DNA of 44,400 nucleotides. Origin: DASTBU01 sp035711845. Its GTDB lineage: Bacteria > Acidobacteriota > Vicinamibacteria > Vicinamibacterales > 2-12-FULL-66-21. The notes beneath the pieces were generated by a model. The model saw only the letters and a program-made list of their open reading frames with translations, ran no database searches and had not been told where the DNA came from. Shown here one piece after another: positions 8,448 through 16,031 of the stretch; the first letter of the stretch is position 1; every line of letters starts with the position of its first letter. The stretch is from NCBI GenBank assembly GCA_035711845.1, contig DASTBU010000121.1, positions 1 through 44,400 on the forward strand, read 5' to 3'. The translations under genes and the position numbers were made by a program.

Positions 8448-9173
8448 CTACAGACCGGGGCCGCCGCGGCCGGGCATCGGTCGCGGGGGTGGGGGCGGCG
8501 GGGGAGTAAACGCATCGCCACCGAACCCTCGTCCGCCCCGATCTCCCGGTCCTGGGCCCAGGCCTCGTCCGCCGCGGCCGGGACCGATCCCGCGCTCGCC
8601 TCGTCCGCGGCCCCCGGGCCGGGGTTGGCCGCCAGGACCTCCAGGAACGCCCACGCCAGGCATGTTTCCTCCAGGGCGATTCACCACGTTGAAGGTGAAC
8701 GGCCACATGTCGTAGCGGGTCTGTCCTTTGTAGATGCGGATGGACGTCTCGGTGCTCTTGCTGGCGACGCCCATGATGCCGCCACCGACGAAGCTGCCGC
8801 CCTGCCCGGTGCCGCGGCCCTGGGGTGGTGCGGCTCCCCGTCCACCGGGCTGACTGGCTGTCGGGTTCCCGACTGGCATGATGCGGAACTCGCCGTCCGA
8901 CGTCATCGGATCGCGATATTTCTTCCGCAGGTATTTCCCCTGCACGAGCACATCGATGCTCGGAGGAAACGTGTTTCCGTTCTTCGCGCGGTACATCGCG
9001 ATCGCGCGGGCATATTGCTCCCCGCGAAAGGCGAGTTCCGCCTCCTTTTCCCGACGCGCGAGGTGCCGATAGGCAGGCATCGCGACGGACATCAGCACCG
9101 ACATCACCGCAATGCTGACCAGGAGCGTGGCCATGGCATAGCCACGCTGGCTGCCTTGACCCTGTAAATCCAT
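8448..9173 (-). CDS. Atypical type II secretion/type IV pilin-like protein with Gly/Pro/Arg-rich tail
   Basis: A 241-residue prepilin-like protein. The leader MDLQGQGSQRG is followed by a hydrophobic helix (residues 12-36) and a GspG-like helix and loop region (YARAIAMYRAKNGNTFPPSIDVLVQGKYLRKKYRDPMT, to about residue 90). At position +5 after the expected cleavage site (G11/Y12) there is Thr16 instead of the conserved Glu. Residues 105-135 and 166-241 are extremely rich in Gly, Pro and Arg, with a run of seven Pro near the end. It is separate from the main secretion operon, 1.7 kb downstream on the same strand. AAGGA lies 10 bases before the ATG. The ATG overlaps the complementary strand's possible start at 9172, so promoters of this gene and the lipoprotein gene must be interleaved. 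Confidence 0.82.
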   Translation of the reverse strand: MDLQGQGSQRGYAMATLLVSIAVMSVLMSVAMPAYRHLARREKEAELAFRGEQYARAIAMYRAKNGNTFPPSIDVLVQGKYLRKKYRDPMTSDGEFRIMPVGNPTASQPGGRGAAPPQGRGTGQGGSFVGGGIMGVASKSTETSIRIYKGQTRYDMWPFTFNVVNRPGGNMPGVGVPGGPGGQPRPGGRGRGERGIGPGRGGRGLGPGPGDRGGRGFGGDAFTPPPPPPPRPMPGRGGPGL

Positions 9174-9219
9174 GAGAGTATTATCCTTAGCGTCGCTTAT
9201 GGCATCAAGAACAATCCGC

Positions 9220-10512
9220 ATGTCACGATTTGGCATCTCTGGCGCTGCTGTTGCGCTCCTGGGGTTCATGGCCTTGGCCTCCGCCTGCGACAAGGTGCCG
9301 CTCCTCGCCCCGAGCGGCACGGTGATCACGCTCTTTCCCGTATCGAGCTCGGTGCCTCTGAACAGCGACACGGAAATCGTCGCCACCGTCATCGAGCAGG
9401 GCACCGCGCCTGCGCCGCCCGCGCCTGCGCCGCCGCCCTCCAATGGCAACGGGACCGGGACGCCATCGACGCCCACGACAGGGGCCGGAACCCCCGTGCA
9501 CAACGGGACCGTGGTGACCTTCACGACGACCCTCGGACGTATCGAACCGCGCGAAGCCCGGACCTCGAACGGACAGGTCCGGGTACGGTTCTTTTCGGGC
9601 ACCCAGAGCGGCATCGCCACCATCACGGCGTTCTCGGGGGGCGCCTCGGGTCGGCTCGAGAACCTCCTGGTCGGCACCGCGGCAGTCGAGCGCGTCATCG
9701 TGAGTGCCAATCCTCAGACGCTCGGACCATCAGGTGGGACGGCACAAATCTCTGCCAAGGTCGAGGACGTGGGCGGACTCGCCGTCGTGGGCGTGCCTGT
9801 CACTTTCTCAGCAAGCGCCGGGCAGATCGCTCCCAACCCCGCAACCACAGACGGGGACGGCATCGCGCGGACGACCCTGACAACGACGCGGGAGTCCAAC
9901 GTGACGGCGACGGTGGCCGGCAAGACCTCTGAACAGCTCACGGTCGGACTGAACCCGCGGACGGGCATCAGCCTCACCGGACCGACGACCGCCGTCGCGG
10001 CCGGCCAGCCGGTGGGCTTCACGATCAACGTCAACGCCGAGGCGAACATCAGGGACGTCACGATCAACTACGGCGACGGCACGAGCGAGAATCTTGGCGC
10101 ACTCAGCAGCTCGGCGACCGTTACCCACATCTACACGGAGGCCGGGACGTATCGCGCGAGCGCAACCGCCCGCGATGCTGCGGACTTCACCGAGACGGTG
10201 GGTACGTCCGTTACAATCCTGCCGCAGCAGCCACCGGGCGTCACGGTCCGTGCGTCGAACTCGAACCCGGTCGTGAACGAAGATGTCATCCTCACGGCGA
10301 CGGTGACGGGTGCAACCTCGACGATCATCCGCTACGAATGGAACTTCGGGGCGGGATCCAATTCACCGCCGCTCACGACTTCGGGTCCGCAGGCGACGAC
10401 CAGCTGGGCCACAATCGGCAGCAAGGTCGTCTTCGTCCGCGCGATTCAGGCCACCGGCCCGGCTGGCGAGGGCTTCGCCACGGTGGTCGTCAGAGCGACA
10501 GCGCCGAACTGA
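9220..10512 (+). CDS. Lipoprotein with Ig-like (Big_1-type) and PKD-type domains
   Basis: A 430-residue exported protein; the signal peptide MSRFGISGAAVALLGFMAL ends in LASAC, with Cys23 as the lipidation site. A low-complexity Ala/Pro/Gly/Thr stretch (about residues 68-95) is followed by two beta-sandwich repeats of the bacterial Ig/invasin kind, with signatures such as VVTFTTTLGRIEP and VPVTFSASAGQIAPNPATTDGDGIARTTL. Two PKD-like repeats follow (TINYGDGTSENLG...VTHIYTEAGTYRASA; RYEWNFGAGS). Such proteins sit on the cell surface in adhesion or binding. ATG 9220 is chosen for the compact signal peptide; upstream in-frame ATGs at 9172 and 9199 exist and no start has a clear RBS. Divergent from the odd pseudopilin, 46 bp apart. 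Confidence 0.85.
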   Translation: MSRFGISGAAVALLGFMALASACDKVPLLAPSGTVITLFPVSSSVPLNSDTEIVATVIEQGTAPAPPAPAPPPSNGNGTGTPSTPTTGAGTPVHNGTVVTFTTTLGRIEPREARTSNGQVRVRFFSGTQSGIATITAFSGGASGRLENLLVGTAAVERVIVSANPQTLGPSGGTAQISAKVEDVGGLAVVGVPVTFSASAGQIAPNPATTDGDGIARTTLTTTRESNVTATVAGKTSEQLTVGLNPRTGISLTGPTTAVAAGQPVGFTINVNAEANIRDVTINYGDGTSENLGALSSSATVTHIYTEAGTYRASATARDAADFTETVGTSVTILPQQPPGVTVRASNSNPVVNEDVILTATVTGATSTIIRYEWNFGAGSNSPPLTTSGPQATTSWATIGSKVVFVRAIQATGPAGEGFATVVVRATAPN

Positions 10513-10546
10513 GCAAGCGCGTTCAGACTGACCTTGCCGGAAGTGA

Positions 10547-10583
10547 AGGCCCGGATGTCGGCACCCTGCGGACATCCGGCCCT
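10547..10583 (+). terminator. Hairpin after the lipoprotein gene
   Basis: CCGGATGTC (10551-10559) pairs perfectly with 10571-10579 across an 11-base loop, with three more outer pairs after one mismatch. It lies 35 bp past the lipoprotein stop. There is no T-tract, so Rho-independent action is uncertain. Confidence 0.4.
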
Positions 10584-10794
10584 CAATGACGTTCAACGTC
10601 AAGCCTGAGTCGATGCGCATCGAGAGCGCCGCGCTTCGTCCTCCTCTCGGACAGACTGCCGCACCAGGCCGCGAGACAAGCCATCTCACGCTTCATGCTT
10701 GTGACGGGTTGCGCTATCAGGCGCGAGCTACCCCGTCACCGATTTGCACACGATGGACGGAGTGGCAGGAGCGGAGCGTCCGGTCGTGCAGGGC

Positions 10795-10812
10795 CGCGAC
10801 CTTTCGGTCGCG
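10795..10812 (-). terminator. GAAA-tetraloop hairpin after the pseudopilin operon
   Basis: Read on the minus strand, a 7-bp stem CGCGACC/GGTCGCG is closed by a GAAA tetraloop, a very stable RNA hairpin. It lies 62 bp downstream of the gspG stop and could protect or define the 3' end of the long leftward transcript. No T-tract follows. Confidence 0.4.
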
Positions 10813-10873
10813 TCACGACTGGTGACTGACGATTGGACGGCTCGCGGCGGACGGCGGCACCGAAACAAGAGGG

Positions 10874-11275
10874 TTACCAGTCCGCGTAGTTCGATCCGTC
10901 CAGCGACTGGCCCTGGGCACCGCTCTTGACGTCGTAGATTCCAGGTTCTGCGACCGGGTTTGCGGGATCGGGTTCGGCGGGCACCGTCACCCAGGTATCG
11001 GCCGACCTGGTGATGGGGTCCTCGGGAATCCGGCGCAGGTAACCGTCGCTGACGAGGGCGTCGAGCGAGGCCGGGTACTTGTTCTTGTCGGCGTAATACT
11101 GATCGATGGCATCGCGCATCGCGAACAGATCCTTTTTCAGTACCGCCTCCTGCCCGAGGCGAACCGAGTTGCGATATTGCACGACGCCCATGGCCGCAAG
11201 GATCGATATCAGCGAGATCACGACGAGAAGCTCCACGAGGGTGAAGCCACGGTGCGAACGAATCCTGGACATCAT
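10874..11275 (-). CDS. gspG: GspG-like pseudopilin
   Basis: A 133-residue type II secretion-type pseudopilin. The class III leader MMSRIRSHRG precedes FTLVELLVVISLISILAAM, with cleavage expected at G10/F11 and the conserved Glu at +5. The rest has the GspG pattern: ALKKDLFAMRDAIDQYY-like helix, DKNKYPASLDALVSDGYLRRIPEDP and a C-terminal DVKSGAQGQSLDGSNYADW. GspG forms the shaft of the pseudopilus in the periplasm. It is the last gene of the operon, 17 bp after the preceding pseudopilin. The start is one of two consecutive ATGs (11275 or 11272). Confidence 0.93.
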   Translation of the reverse strand: MMSRIRSHRGFTLVELLVVISLISILAAMGVVQYRNSVRLGQEAVLKKDLFAMRDAIDQYYADKNKYPASLDALVSDGYLRRIPEDPITRSADTWVTVPAEPDPANPVAEPGIYDVKSGAQGQSLDGSNYADW

Positions 11276-11292
11276 TGCCGTTTCACCGTTGA

Positions 11293-11772
11293 CTACCAAT
11301 CCTTGTATTTCGTACCGTCGAGCGCCGTCGCCTCCGATTTGGAGTACACATCGAAGACGTTCTGTCCCCCCCACGACGAGGTGTCGGGACGGTCCTGATA
11401 CGACCTCTTGCCCCAGTCAGTCGAATTGGTCATCGGGTCGATCGGGATCCTGCGGAGGAATTTCAGCTTGCGTCCCGAGGCATCCCCTGCTGCACTGACA
11501 CCCTCGACGAGCGTTTCGAGGTCCGCCGGGTAACCCTCGCTGCCGGCGCGGATATCAGTCGATCCGATCTGTCCGGTATCCACCGCGTCCTTGTACTTGT
11601 CGATTGCCGTGCGCATCTCGCGCAGGCTCCGGCGCAGCTCCGCCTCGCGCTGCCGCTGCATCGTCACCTTCGCAAGCGGCATCGCCGCCGATGCTAGGAC
11701 CAGCAGGAGCGCCGACACGACGAGCAGCTCGATGAACGTGAAGCCGCGCTCGGCGAACGCTTTGAACCTCAT
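11293..11772 (-). CDS. GspG-like pseudopilin (second copy)
   Basis: A 159-residue prepilin-like protein: leader MRFKAFAERG, cleavage at G10/F11, FTFIELLVVSALLLVLASA hydrophobic helix, Glu at +5. A charged helix (REAELRRSLREMRTAIDKYKDAVD) follows and then LETLVEGVSAA, LRRIPIDPMTNSTDWGKRSYQD and a C-terminal DVYSKSEATALDGTKYKDW. The C-terminal pattern parallels the next gene, so the two probably arose by duplication and both are GspG-type. It starts 21 bp after the secretin stop. Whether it is major or minor in the filament cannot be told. Confidence 0.92.
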   Translation of the reverse strand: MRFKAFAERGFTFIELLVVSALLLVLASAAMPLAKVTMQRQREAELRRSLREMRTAIDKYKDAVDTGQIGSTDIRAGSEGYPADLETLVEGVSAAGDASGRKLKFLRRIPIDPMTNSTDWGKRSYQDRPDTSSWGGQNVFDVYSKSEATALDGTKYKDW

Positions 11773-11793
11773 GAGCCCATGGACCTCATGAAC

Positions 11794-14220
11794 CTACCGA
11801 ACCGTCACGTTCGCCGGGCTGAACGTCAGCTGCAGGGGCACACCCTCGGGACTGCTGGCCACGCCGCTGACCTGAATCTGCGAGCTGCCCTCGCCCACCG
11901 CGTCGAACATCAGCGCGGCCAGGAGCCCGGCGCCCGACGCTCCCGCGTTGTCTCCGGTTCGAACGACGGCGATGTCGACGCGTCCAGCGGCGGCGTCGAT
12001 TCGCGGCGTGAACGTCGCGGTCACCGCGCCCTGTCGCATGAACGTGCCTTCCTGGACGTTACGCACCCTGAGCACGCCGGGGTTGTAGGTGACCGTGAGC
12101 GTGATGGTGGACAACCGCGAAGCGTTGTTCACGGAAAGCGGCACCACGTACGGTCCACCGGAAACGCGCAGCTCCGGCGAGGTCGTCGTGACGATGATCT
12201 GCGCTGGCGCCGGCGTGCCTGGAGCCGTGGCGGGAGGTGTCGCGGCGCCTGGCTCACCCGCCGGCGGTGTGCCTGTCGCTGGCGGTGTTCCGGCAACTGG
12301 CGGGAATCCAGGACGTTCGGTGACCGGTCCCACTGGTGGCGGAACCGTCGGCGTCGGTGCACCCGGCGCCGCCGCGGCGGGCGGCTGCGGCACGCCACCG
12401 GGAGGTGCGCCCGGGATCCCGGGCAACGCGGCACCGGGTTGCGCCGCGCCTGCAGGTGCGGCTGCGTCCGGCGGCGGCGCGATGAGCGGCGGCGGACCGC
12501 CAAGCCCGATGTTCTGCTGAGTGCCGATGTAGATCGGTGCCAGGTCGGTCACCGTCAGCTCGTGCGTCCGGACGATGTGCGGTGTCAGGAGCATGACGAA
12601 GTCGGACTCGTCCGACGTCTTGAGGTTGTTCGCGAAGAGCTGGTTCAGAAGGGGCACCCGTATCAGGCCCGGAATGCCGGCGATGGACTTCCGGTCTTCT
12701 TCCCGGATGAGGCCAGCCAGCAGGTTCGACTCGCCTTCGCGGAGTCGCAGCTTGGTCTGGACCTTTCGTGACGTGAACGAGGGCACTGACTGCCCCGCGA
12801 CGTCGATGGACGGGCCGAGCGCGCTGTTCTCGATCGTGAGCTCGAGGATGATCTCGCCATCGTAGGTGACGCGCGGCAGGATCTCCATGTTGATGCCGAC
12901 CGGGCGATAGTTGAACGAGGACGAGGGCACGGTCGCCAGCCCGCCGGGCGCTGCCGCGCCAAACACCGTCGACACGACCGGGATTTCCTGCCCCAGGTTG
13001 AGCGTCATCGCACGCCCTTCCGCACCGCGGAGCTGCGGCTTCGCGAGCAGGCGCGTGTGCGCATCCGTTTCCAGGAACCGGAACACCGCGGTAGGTACGC
13101 CCAGATAGAAGTCCGCGGTGCTGACACCCTGGCTGATCGTGTTCAGGTTGAAGGGAGGCGGTGGACTGGGAGGTGGGCGGAACTGCGCCGAGGTGTTCGG
13201 CGGGGCCACCTCGGGTGAAAAGATCAGGCTGATGGCGTAGTCGCTGAGGTTGATGCCGTACTCCTTCATCCGGGTGCGATTCACCTCGAGGATCTGGACG
13301 TCGACGACGACTTCCGCCCGCGGCTTGTCGTTCGATCGAATCAGCTGCTCGATGACCTGCACGACGGCGGCCGTCGCGCGGACCGTGATCGAGTTGGCGG
13401 TCTTGTTCGGGAAGAGCGCCGGGACCACCGTCATGTTGGGGATGCGCATGACGGTGTTGATCACCTGGGACACTTCCTGCGCATCGGCGTGCGACAGGTA
13501 GAAGGTCTGGACGACGAGGTCGTCGTATTTCTGCCGCGCCTGCTGCGTGTCCTGGGCCACCACAATCGTCGTGGGGCTCAGGACCTTGTAGAAGTGCCCG
13601 CTCTGCGCGAGGATCTGGCGTAGGGCCTCCTCGACGGTCACGTTTTCCAGCGACACCGTGACGGGCTGATCGCGGAACAGCTGCTGGTCGAACGTGACGT
13701 TGATCCCGCTCTGCGTCCCGATGAAGATCAGCACATCCCGCAGGCTGGCGTTGTTGAACTGGATCTTCGGGAGCGGTTCCGTGGGGTTCAGTGCGGGGAC
13801 GGCCTGCTGCCGCACCTGCTGCCGCAGCTTCTCGATCTGGGACGGCGGCCGCGACTTTTCGATACGATCGCGGATGAAGCGCTCGAGCTCGATGGCGCGC
13901 GACGCCGCCAGACGGTTGGAGCCGTCCATCTCGAGGGCGCGCCGGTACGCGATGAGCGCCGCGTCGAGGTCGCCCTTGGCTTCGAGCTCCCGCGCGCGCG
14001 AGATGTATTCACGCGCGGCATTTTGCATGGCGCGTTCCAGCTCGATCTTGTACTGCGCGTTGTCGGGATCGGCCTGTAGCGCGCGGGTGTAGTGCGCCAC
14101 GGCTCCATCCCAGTCGCCGTTGCGCGAGGCCTCCTGGCCTTGCCGGAACGCCCGCCCTGCGGCGCACCCGGACAGGAGCACCGCCATCACGATCAGTACG
14201 ATCAGCCTGTGTTTCAGCAC
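11794..14220 (-). CDS. Lipoprotein secretin with C-terminal cohesin-like domain
   Basis: An 808-residue outer-membrane channel protein of the GspD/PilQ superfamily. The GTG at 14220 is chosen because AGGAG lies 5 bases upstream; an ATG at 14235 is in frame. The signal peptide ends LLSGC (Cys19). Order: tetratricopeptide-like repeats (about 25-110), a secretin N0/STN domain (about 150-220), an N1 domain (VVQTFYLSHADAQEVSQVINTV), the secretin barrel (about 375-565) with VPSFTSRKVQTKLRLREGESNLLAGLI and SDFVMLLTPHIVRT, a Pro/Ala/Gly linker of about 90 residues, then a cohesin-like beta-sandwich (from about 690: LTVTYNPGVLRVRNVQEGTFM...). In cellulosomes cohesins bind dockerins; here the role is unknown. 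Canonical GspD and PilQ lack this domain. Fourth-last gene cluster position: after pilP, before pseudopilins. Confidence 0.93.
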   Translation of the reverse strand: MLKHRLIVLIVMAVLLSGCAAGRAFRQGQEASRNGDWDGAVAHYTRALQADPDNAQYKIELERAMQNAAREYISRARELEAKGDLDAALIAYRRALEMDGSNRLAASRAIELERFIRDRIEKSRPPSQIEKLRQQVRQQAVPALNPTEPLPKIQFNNASLRDVLIFIGTQSGINVTFDQQLFRDQPVTVSLENVTVEEALRQILAQSGHFYKVLSPTTIVVAQDTQQARQKYDDLVVQTFYLSHADAQEVSQVINTVMRIPNMTVVPALFPNKTANSITVRATAAVVQVIEQLIRSNDKPRAEVVVDVQILEVNRTRMKEYGINLSDYAISLIFSPEVAPPNTSAQFRPPPSPPPPFNLNTISQGVSTADFYLGVPTAVFRFLETDAHTRLLAKPQLRGAEGRAMTLNLGQEIPVVSTVFGAAAPGGLATVPSSSFNYRPVGINMEILPRVTYDGEIILELTIENSALGPSIDVAGQSVPSFTSRKVQTKLRLREGESNLLAGLIREEDRKSIAGIPGLIRVPLLNQLFANNLKTSDESDFVMLLTPHIVRTHELTVTDLAPIYIGTQQNIGLGGPPPLIAPPPDAAAPAGAAQPGAALPGIPGAPPGGVPQPPAAAAPGAPTPTVPPPVGPVTERPGFPPVAGTPPATGTPPAGEPGAATPPATAPGTPAPAQIIVTTTSPELRVSGGPYVVPLSVNNASRLSTITLTVTYNPGVLRVRNVQEGTFMRQGAVTATFTPRIDAAAGRVDIAVVRTGDNAGASGAGLLAALMFDAVGEGSSQIQVSGVASSPEGVPLQLTFSPANVTVR

Positions 14221-14234
14221 CGCGACTCCTAACA

Positions 14235-14269
14235 TCAGCTGTCAGCTATCAGCTATCAGCTGTCAGCTG
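14235..14269. repeat. Tandem heptamer TCAGCTN, five copies
   Basis: Five exact-phase copies of TCAGCTG/TCAGCTA lie in the 74-bp gap between the pilP-like stop and the secretin start, just upstream of its AGGAG. TCA read on the coding strand contributes TGA stops. It is the cleanest of the three heptamer arrays in the window. Confidence 0.85.
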
Positions 14270-14294
14270 TCACTGTTGGCTCAGCGTCGTCCAC

Positions 14295-14867
14295 TCATCG
14301 TGGCGGACACCCATCGACCCGGAGTGTCTGCCGGCCCTTCCCGTCCACGTACTCGATGACAACGGATTCGAGGCCAATCTTTATCACCCGGTAGCGTCCG
14401 TCCACGACCTGGCCTTCGCGGGCGGACCACGTACCGCCCTTGCAGTCGCTGAGCGCCGCGAGCTTCTGTCCGCCCTTCACGTCGACGAAGCCCATCAGCT
14501 TCAAGGGAATCGGCGGGATCGGCGGTGGCGGCGGCGGCCCGCTTGGCGGCGGCGTCGAGCTCGACGGTGCCGGAGACGAGGGGGCGGCTCTGGACTGGAA
14601 GCGGAACGGGTCGCGCGCCACTCCACCCCGATCTGGCCGCGCCGCCTCGAGGGCTTCGATTCTCACGTCGAGCTCCTGCGGATCGACCACCTGGTCGTCA
14701 GCCGGCGCGCCCCGCCGGGCTGCCGCCTGATTCGACGGCAGGGCCGGCATCTGGGCCGAGAAATGCGTCCAGCTGCGCGATACGACCAGGACCACGACCA
14801 CGATGCCCAGCAGGATCAGCAGGAACGAGCGTCGACGGCCCGCCTGTGCCCGCGGCTCAACGGCCAT
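14295..14867 (-). CDS. PilP/GspC-like inner-membrane protein
   Basis: A 190-residue protein with a short cytoplasmic N-terminus, one membrane segment (about 13-31, SFLLILLGIVVVVLVV), a Pro/Ser-rich periplasmic linker with seven clustered Pro, and a small beta domain (PIPLKLMGFVDVKGGQKLAALSDCKGGTWSAREGQVVDGRYRVIKIG) of the kind shared by PilP and GspC homology regions. It would link the inner-membrane PilMNO complex to the secretin. It overlaps the pilO end by 11 bp. Unlike classical PilP there is no lipobox, which leans towards GspC topology. Confidence 0.85.
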   Translation of the reverse strand: MAVEPRAQAGRRRSFLLILLGIVVVVLVVSRSWTHFSAQMPALPSNQAAARRGAPADDQVVDPQELDVRIEALEAARPDRGGVARDPFRFQSRAAPSSPAPSSSTPPPSGPPPPPPIPPIPLKLMGFVDVKGGQKLAALSDCKGGTWSAREGQVVDGRYRVIKIGLESVVIEYVDGKGRQTLRVDGCPPR

Positions 14868-15429
14868 CTTCGGTTGTCCTGTAATACGTCGCGACGCGAA
14901 CTTTCATGACCAGTCCACTGGCCCCTTCCGTCGCCTGCGAGAGTGCAACATTCTCGAGAATCAGGAACTCTGGCACCGTTTCGAGATCGTAGATGAACTG
15001 CCGGAGATTCCGATACTGGCCGGTGAGCGTTTGTTCGATGGTCAGCTTTCCGAGCGTGCTGTCCCGCGCCTGGCTCGCCTTGGTCACGCTCGGGCCAGCC
15101 ACGAGACCGGCCTTGCGCGACATGTCGTTGAGCTTGAACGTCACTCGCCGGGCCTGACTCTGATCCACGGGCAGCACGGCGCCGTAGAACTTCTTCAGCT
15201 CGGCGTCCGCGGAGTCCTTTCCGCTGACGGTCGCACGCGCGGCGTCGTAGTCGCGGCGCGCGCTGGCGAGCGCCGTGGCGGCGTCCTGCGCCAGGCGCTC
15301 GCCGCCCTGGACTCTCCTCGAGAGCGGCACCACGATCGCGACGAGCAGAACGGCATTGAGCACGAGCGCCGCCGCGAGCGGGTAGATATAGCGGCGCTTC
15401 TCGGCAAGAATCCGGCGGGCGAGCGTCAC
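14857..15429 (-). CDS. pilO: PilO-like alignment-complex protein
   Basis: A 190-residue bitopic inner-membrane protein: one membrane helix (about 16-36), a coiled-coil-rich stretch (AQDAATALASARRDYDAARATV) and a ferredoxin-like periplasmic domain (LTIEQTLTGQYRNLRQFIYDLETVPEFLILENVALSQ) typical of PilO/GspM. PilO forms heterodimers with PilN that couple the cytoplasmic ring to the periplasm. Start is the GTG at 15429, overlapping the pilN stop (GTGA). Order pilM-N-O-P supports the call. Confidence 0.9.
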   Translation of the reverse strand: MTLARRILAEKRRYIYPLAAALVLNAVLLVAIVVPLSRRVQGGERLAQDAATALASARRDYDAARATVSGKDSADAELKKFYGAVLPVDQSQARRVTFKLNDMSRKAGLVAGPSVTKASQARDSTLGKLTIEQTLTGQYRNLRQFIYDLETVPEFLILENVALSQATEGASGLVMKVRVATYYRTTEDGR

Positions 15430-16031
15430 AGCCCTGCCCCCTTGGTGGCCTGTGCCGACGCGGCGCCCTTCTCCGGGGACTCCACGACCGGCACATACCA
15501 ACCCTCGACGACCGCTCGCGTGAGCCCGTCGACCTGTTCCATCTGGCTCGCCAGCAGGCCATCGAAGGCGCCGTCTGCTTCGAGCTTTTCGATGAACTCG
15601 TCGATGTCCTCGACGCGGCGCCCGAGCACGACCATGTTCACCCGCGTGCCGTCCCGCTGGACGCTGGGTTGAACGGCGCGGAGCATCACGTCCGGCGGCA
15701 TGTTGGCTTCGATCACGTTGAAGAAGCGGGTCCAGGAGAACGTGCGCTGATCGATGATCGTATTGGCCTCACGGGCGGCAGCCACGACGACCTGAAGCTC
15801 CTCCTGGTTGATGCCTCGTCGAATGCGTGTGGCCTCTCGTGTCAGGCGGTCGGCTTCGCTGCGATCCCGGTTGATTCGCGACGACAGCTCCGTGTTCTGC
15901 CGGGAGAGCCGCATGACCTCGTAGAGATTCACGAGCGTGAGGGCCAGCACGATGACGCCGACCACCGCCAGCACGAGGTGCACCGCACGTTCGTTGTAGA
16001 AGGGCCGCGTGGAGAGATTCGTCCGGAGCAC
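15426..16031 (-). CDS. pilN: PilN-like alignment-complex protein
   Basis: A 201-residue protein beginning MLRTNLSTRPFYNERAV, the N-terminal PilM-binding NLxxRPF-like peptide of PilN. A membrane helix follows (VHLVLAVVGVIVLALTLVNLY), then a coiled coil (residues about 45-75) and a periplasmic ferredoxin-like region (FSWTRFFNVIEANMPPDVMLRAVQPSV). It begins with GTG directly after the pilM stop. The N-terminal motif and gene order make PilN more likely than GspL. Confidence 0.92.
   Translation of the reverse strand: MLRTNLSTRPFYNERAVHLVLAVVGVIVLALTLVNLYEVMRLSRQNTELSSRINRDRSEADRLTREATRIRRGINQEELQVVVAAAREANTIIDQRTFSWTRFFNVIEANMPPDVMLRAVQPSVQRDGTRVNMVVLGRRVEDIDEFIEKLEADGAFDGLLASQMEQVDGLTRAVVEGWYVPVVESPEKGAASAQATKGAGL

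Larger units (their letters stand above)
10513..10873. other. Intergenic region rich in palindromes
   Basis: No gene is visible in these 361 bp between a convergent pair. It holds two hairpins listed separately, the perfect 14-bp palindrome TCGATGCGCATCGA (10610-10623), and the near-adjacent GACGTT-C-AACGTC (10588-10600). Confidence 0.6.
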
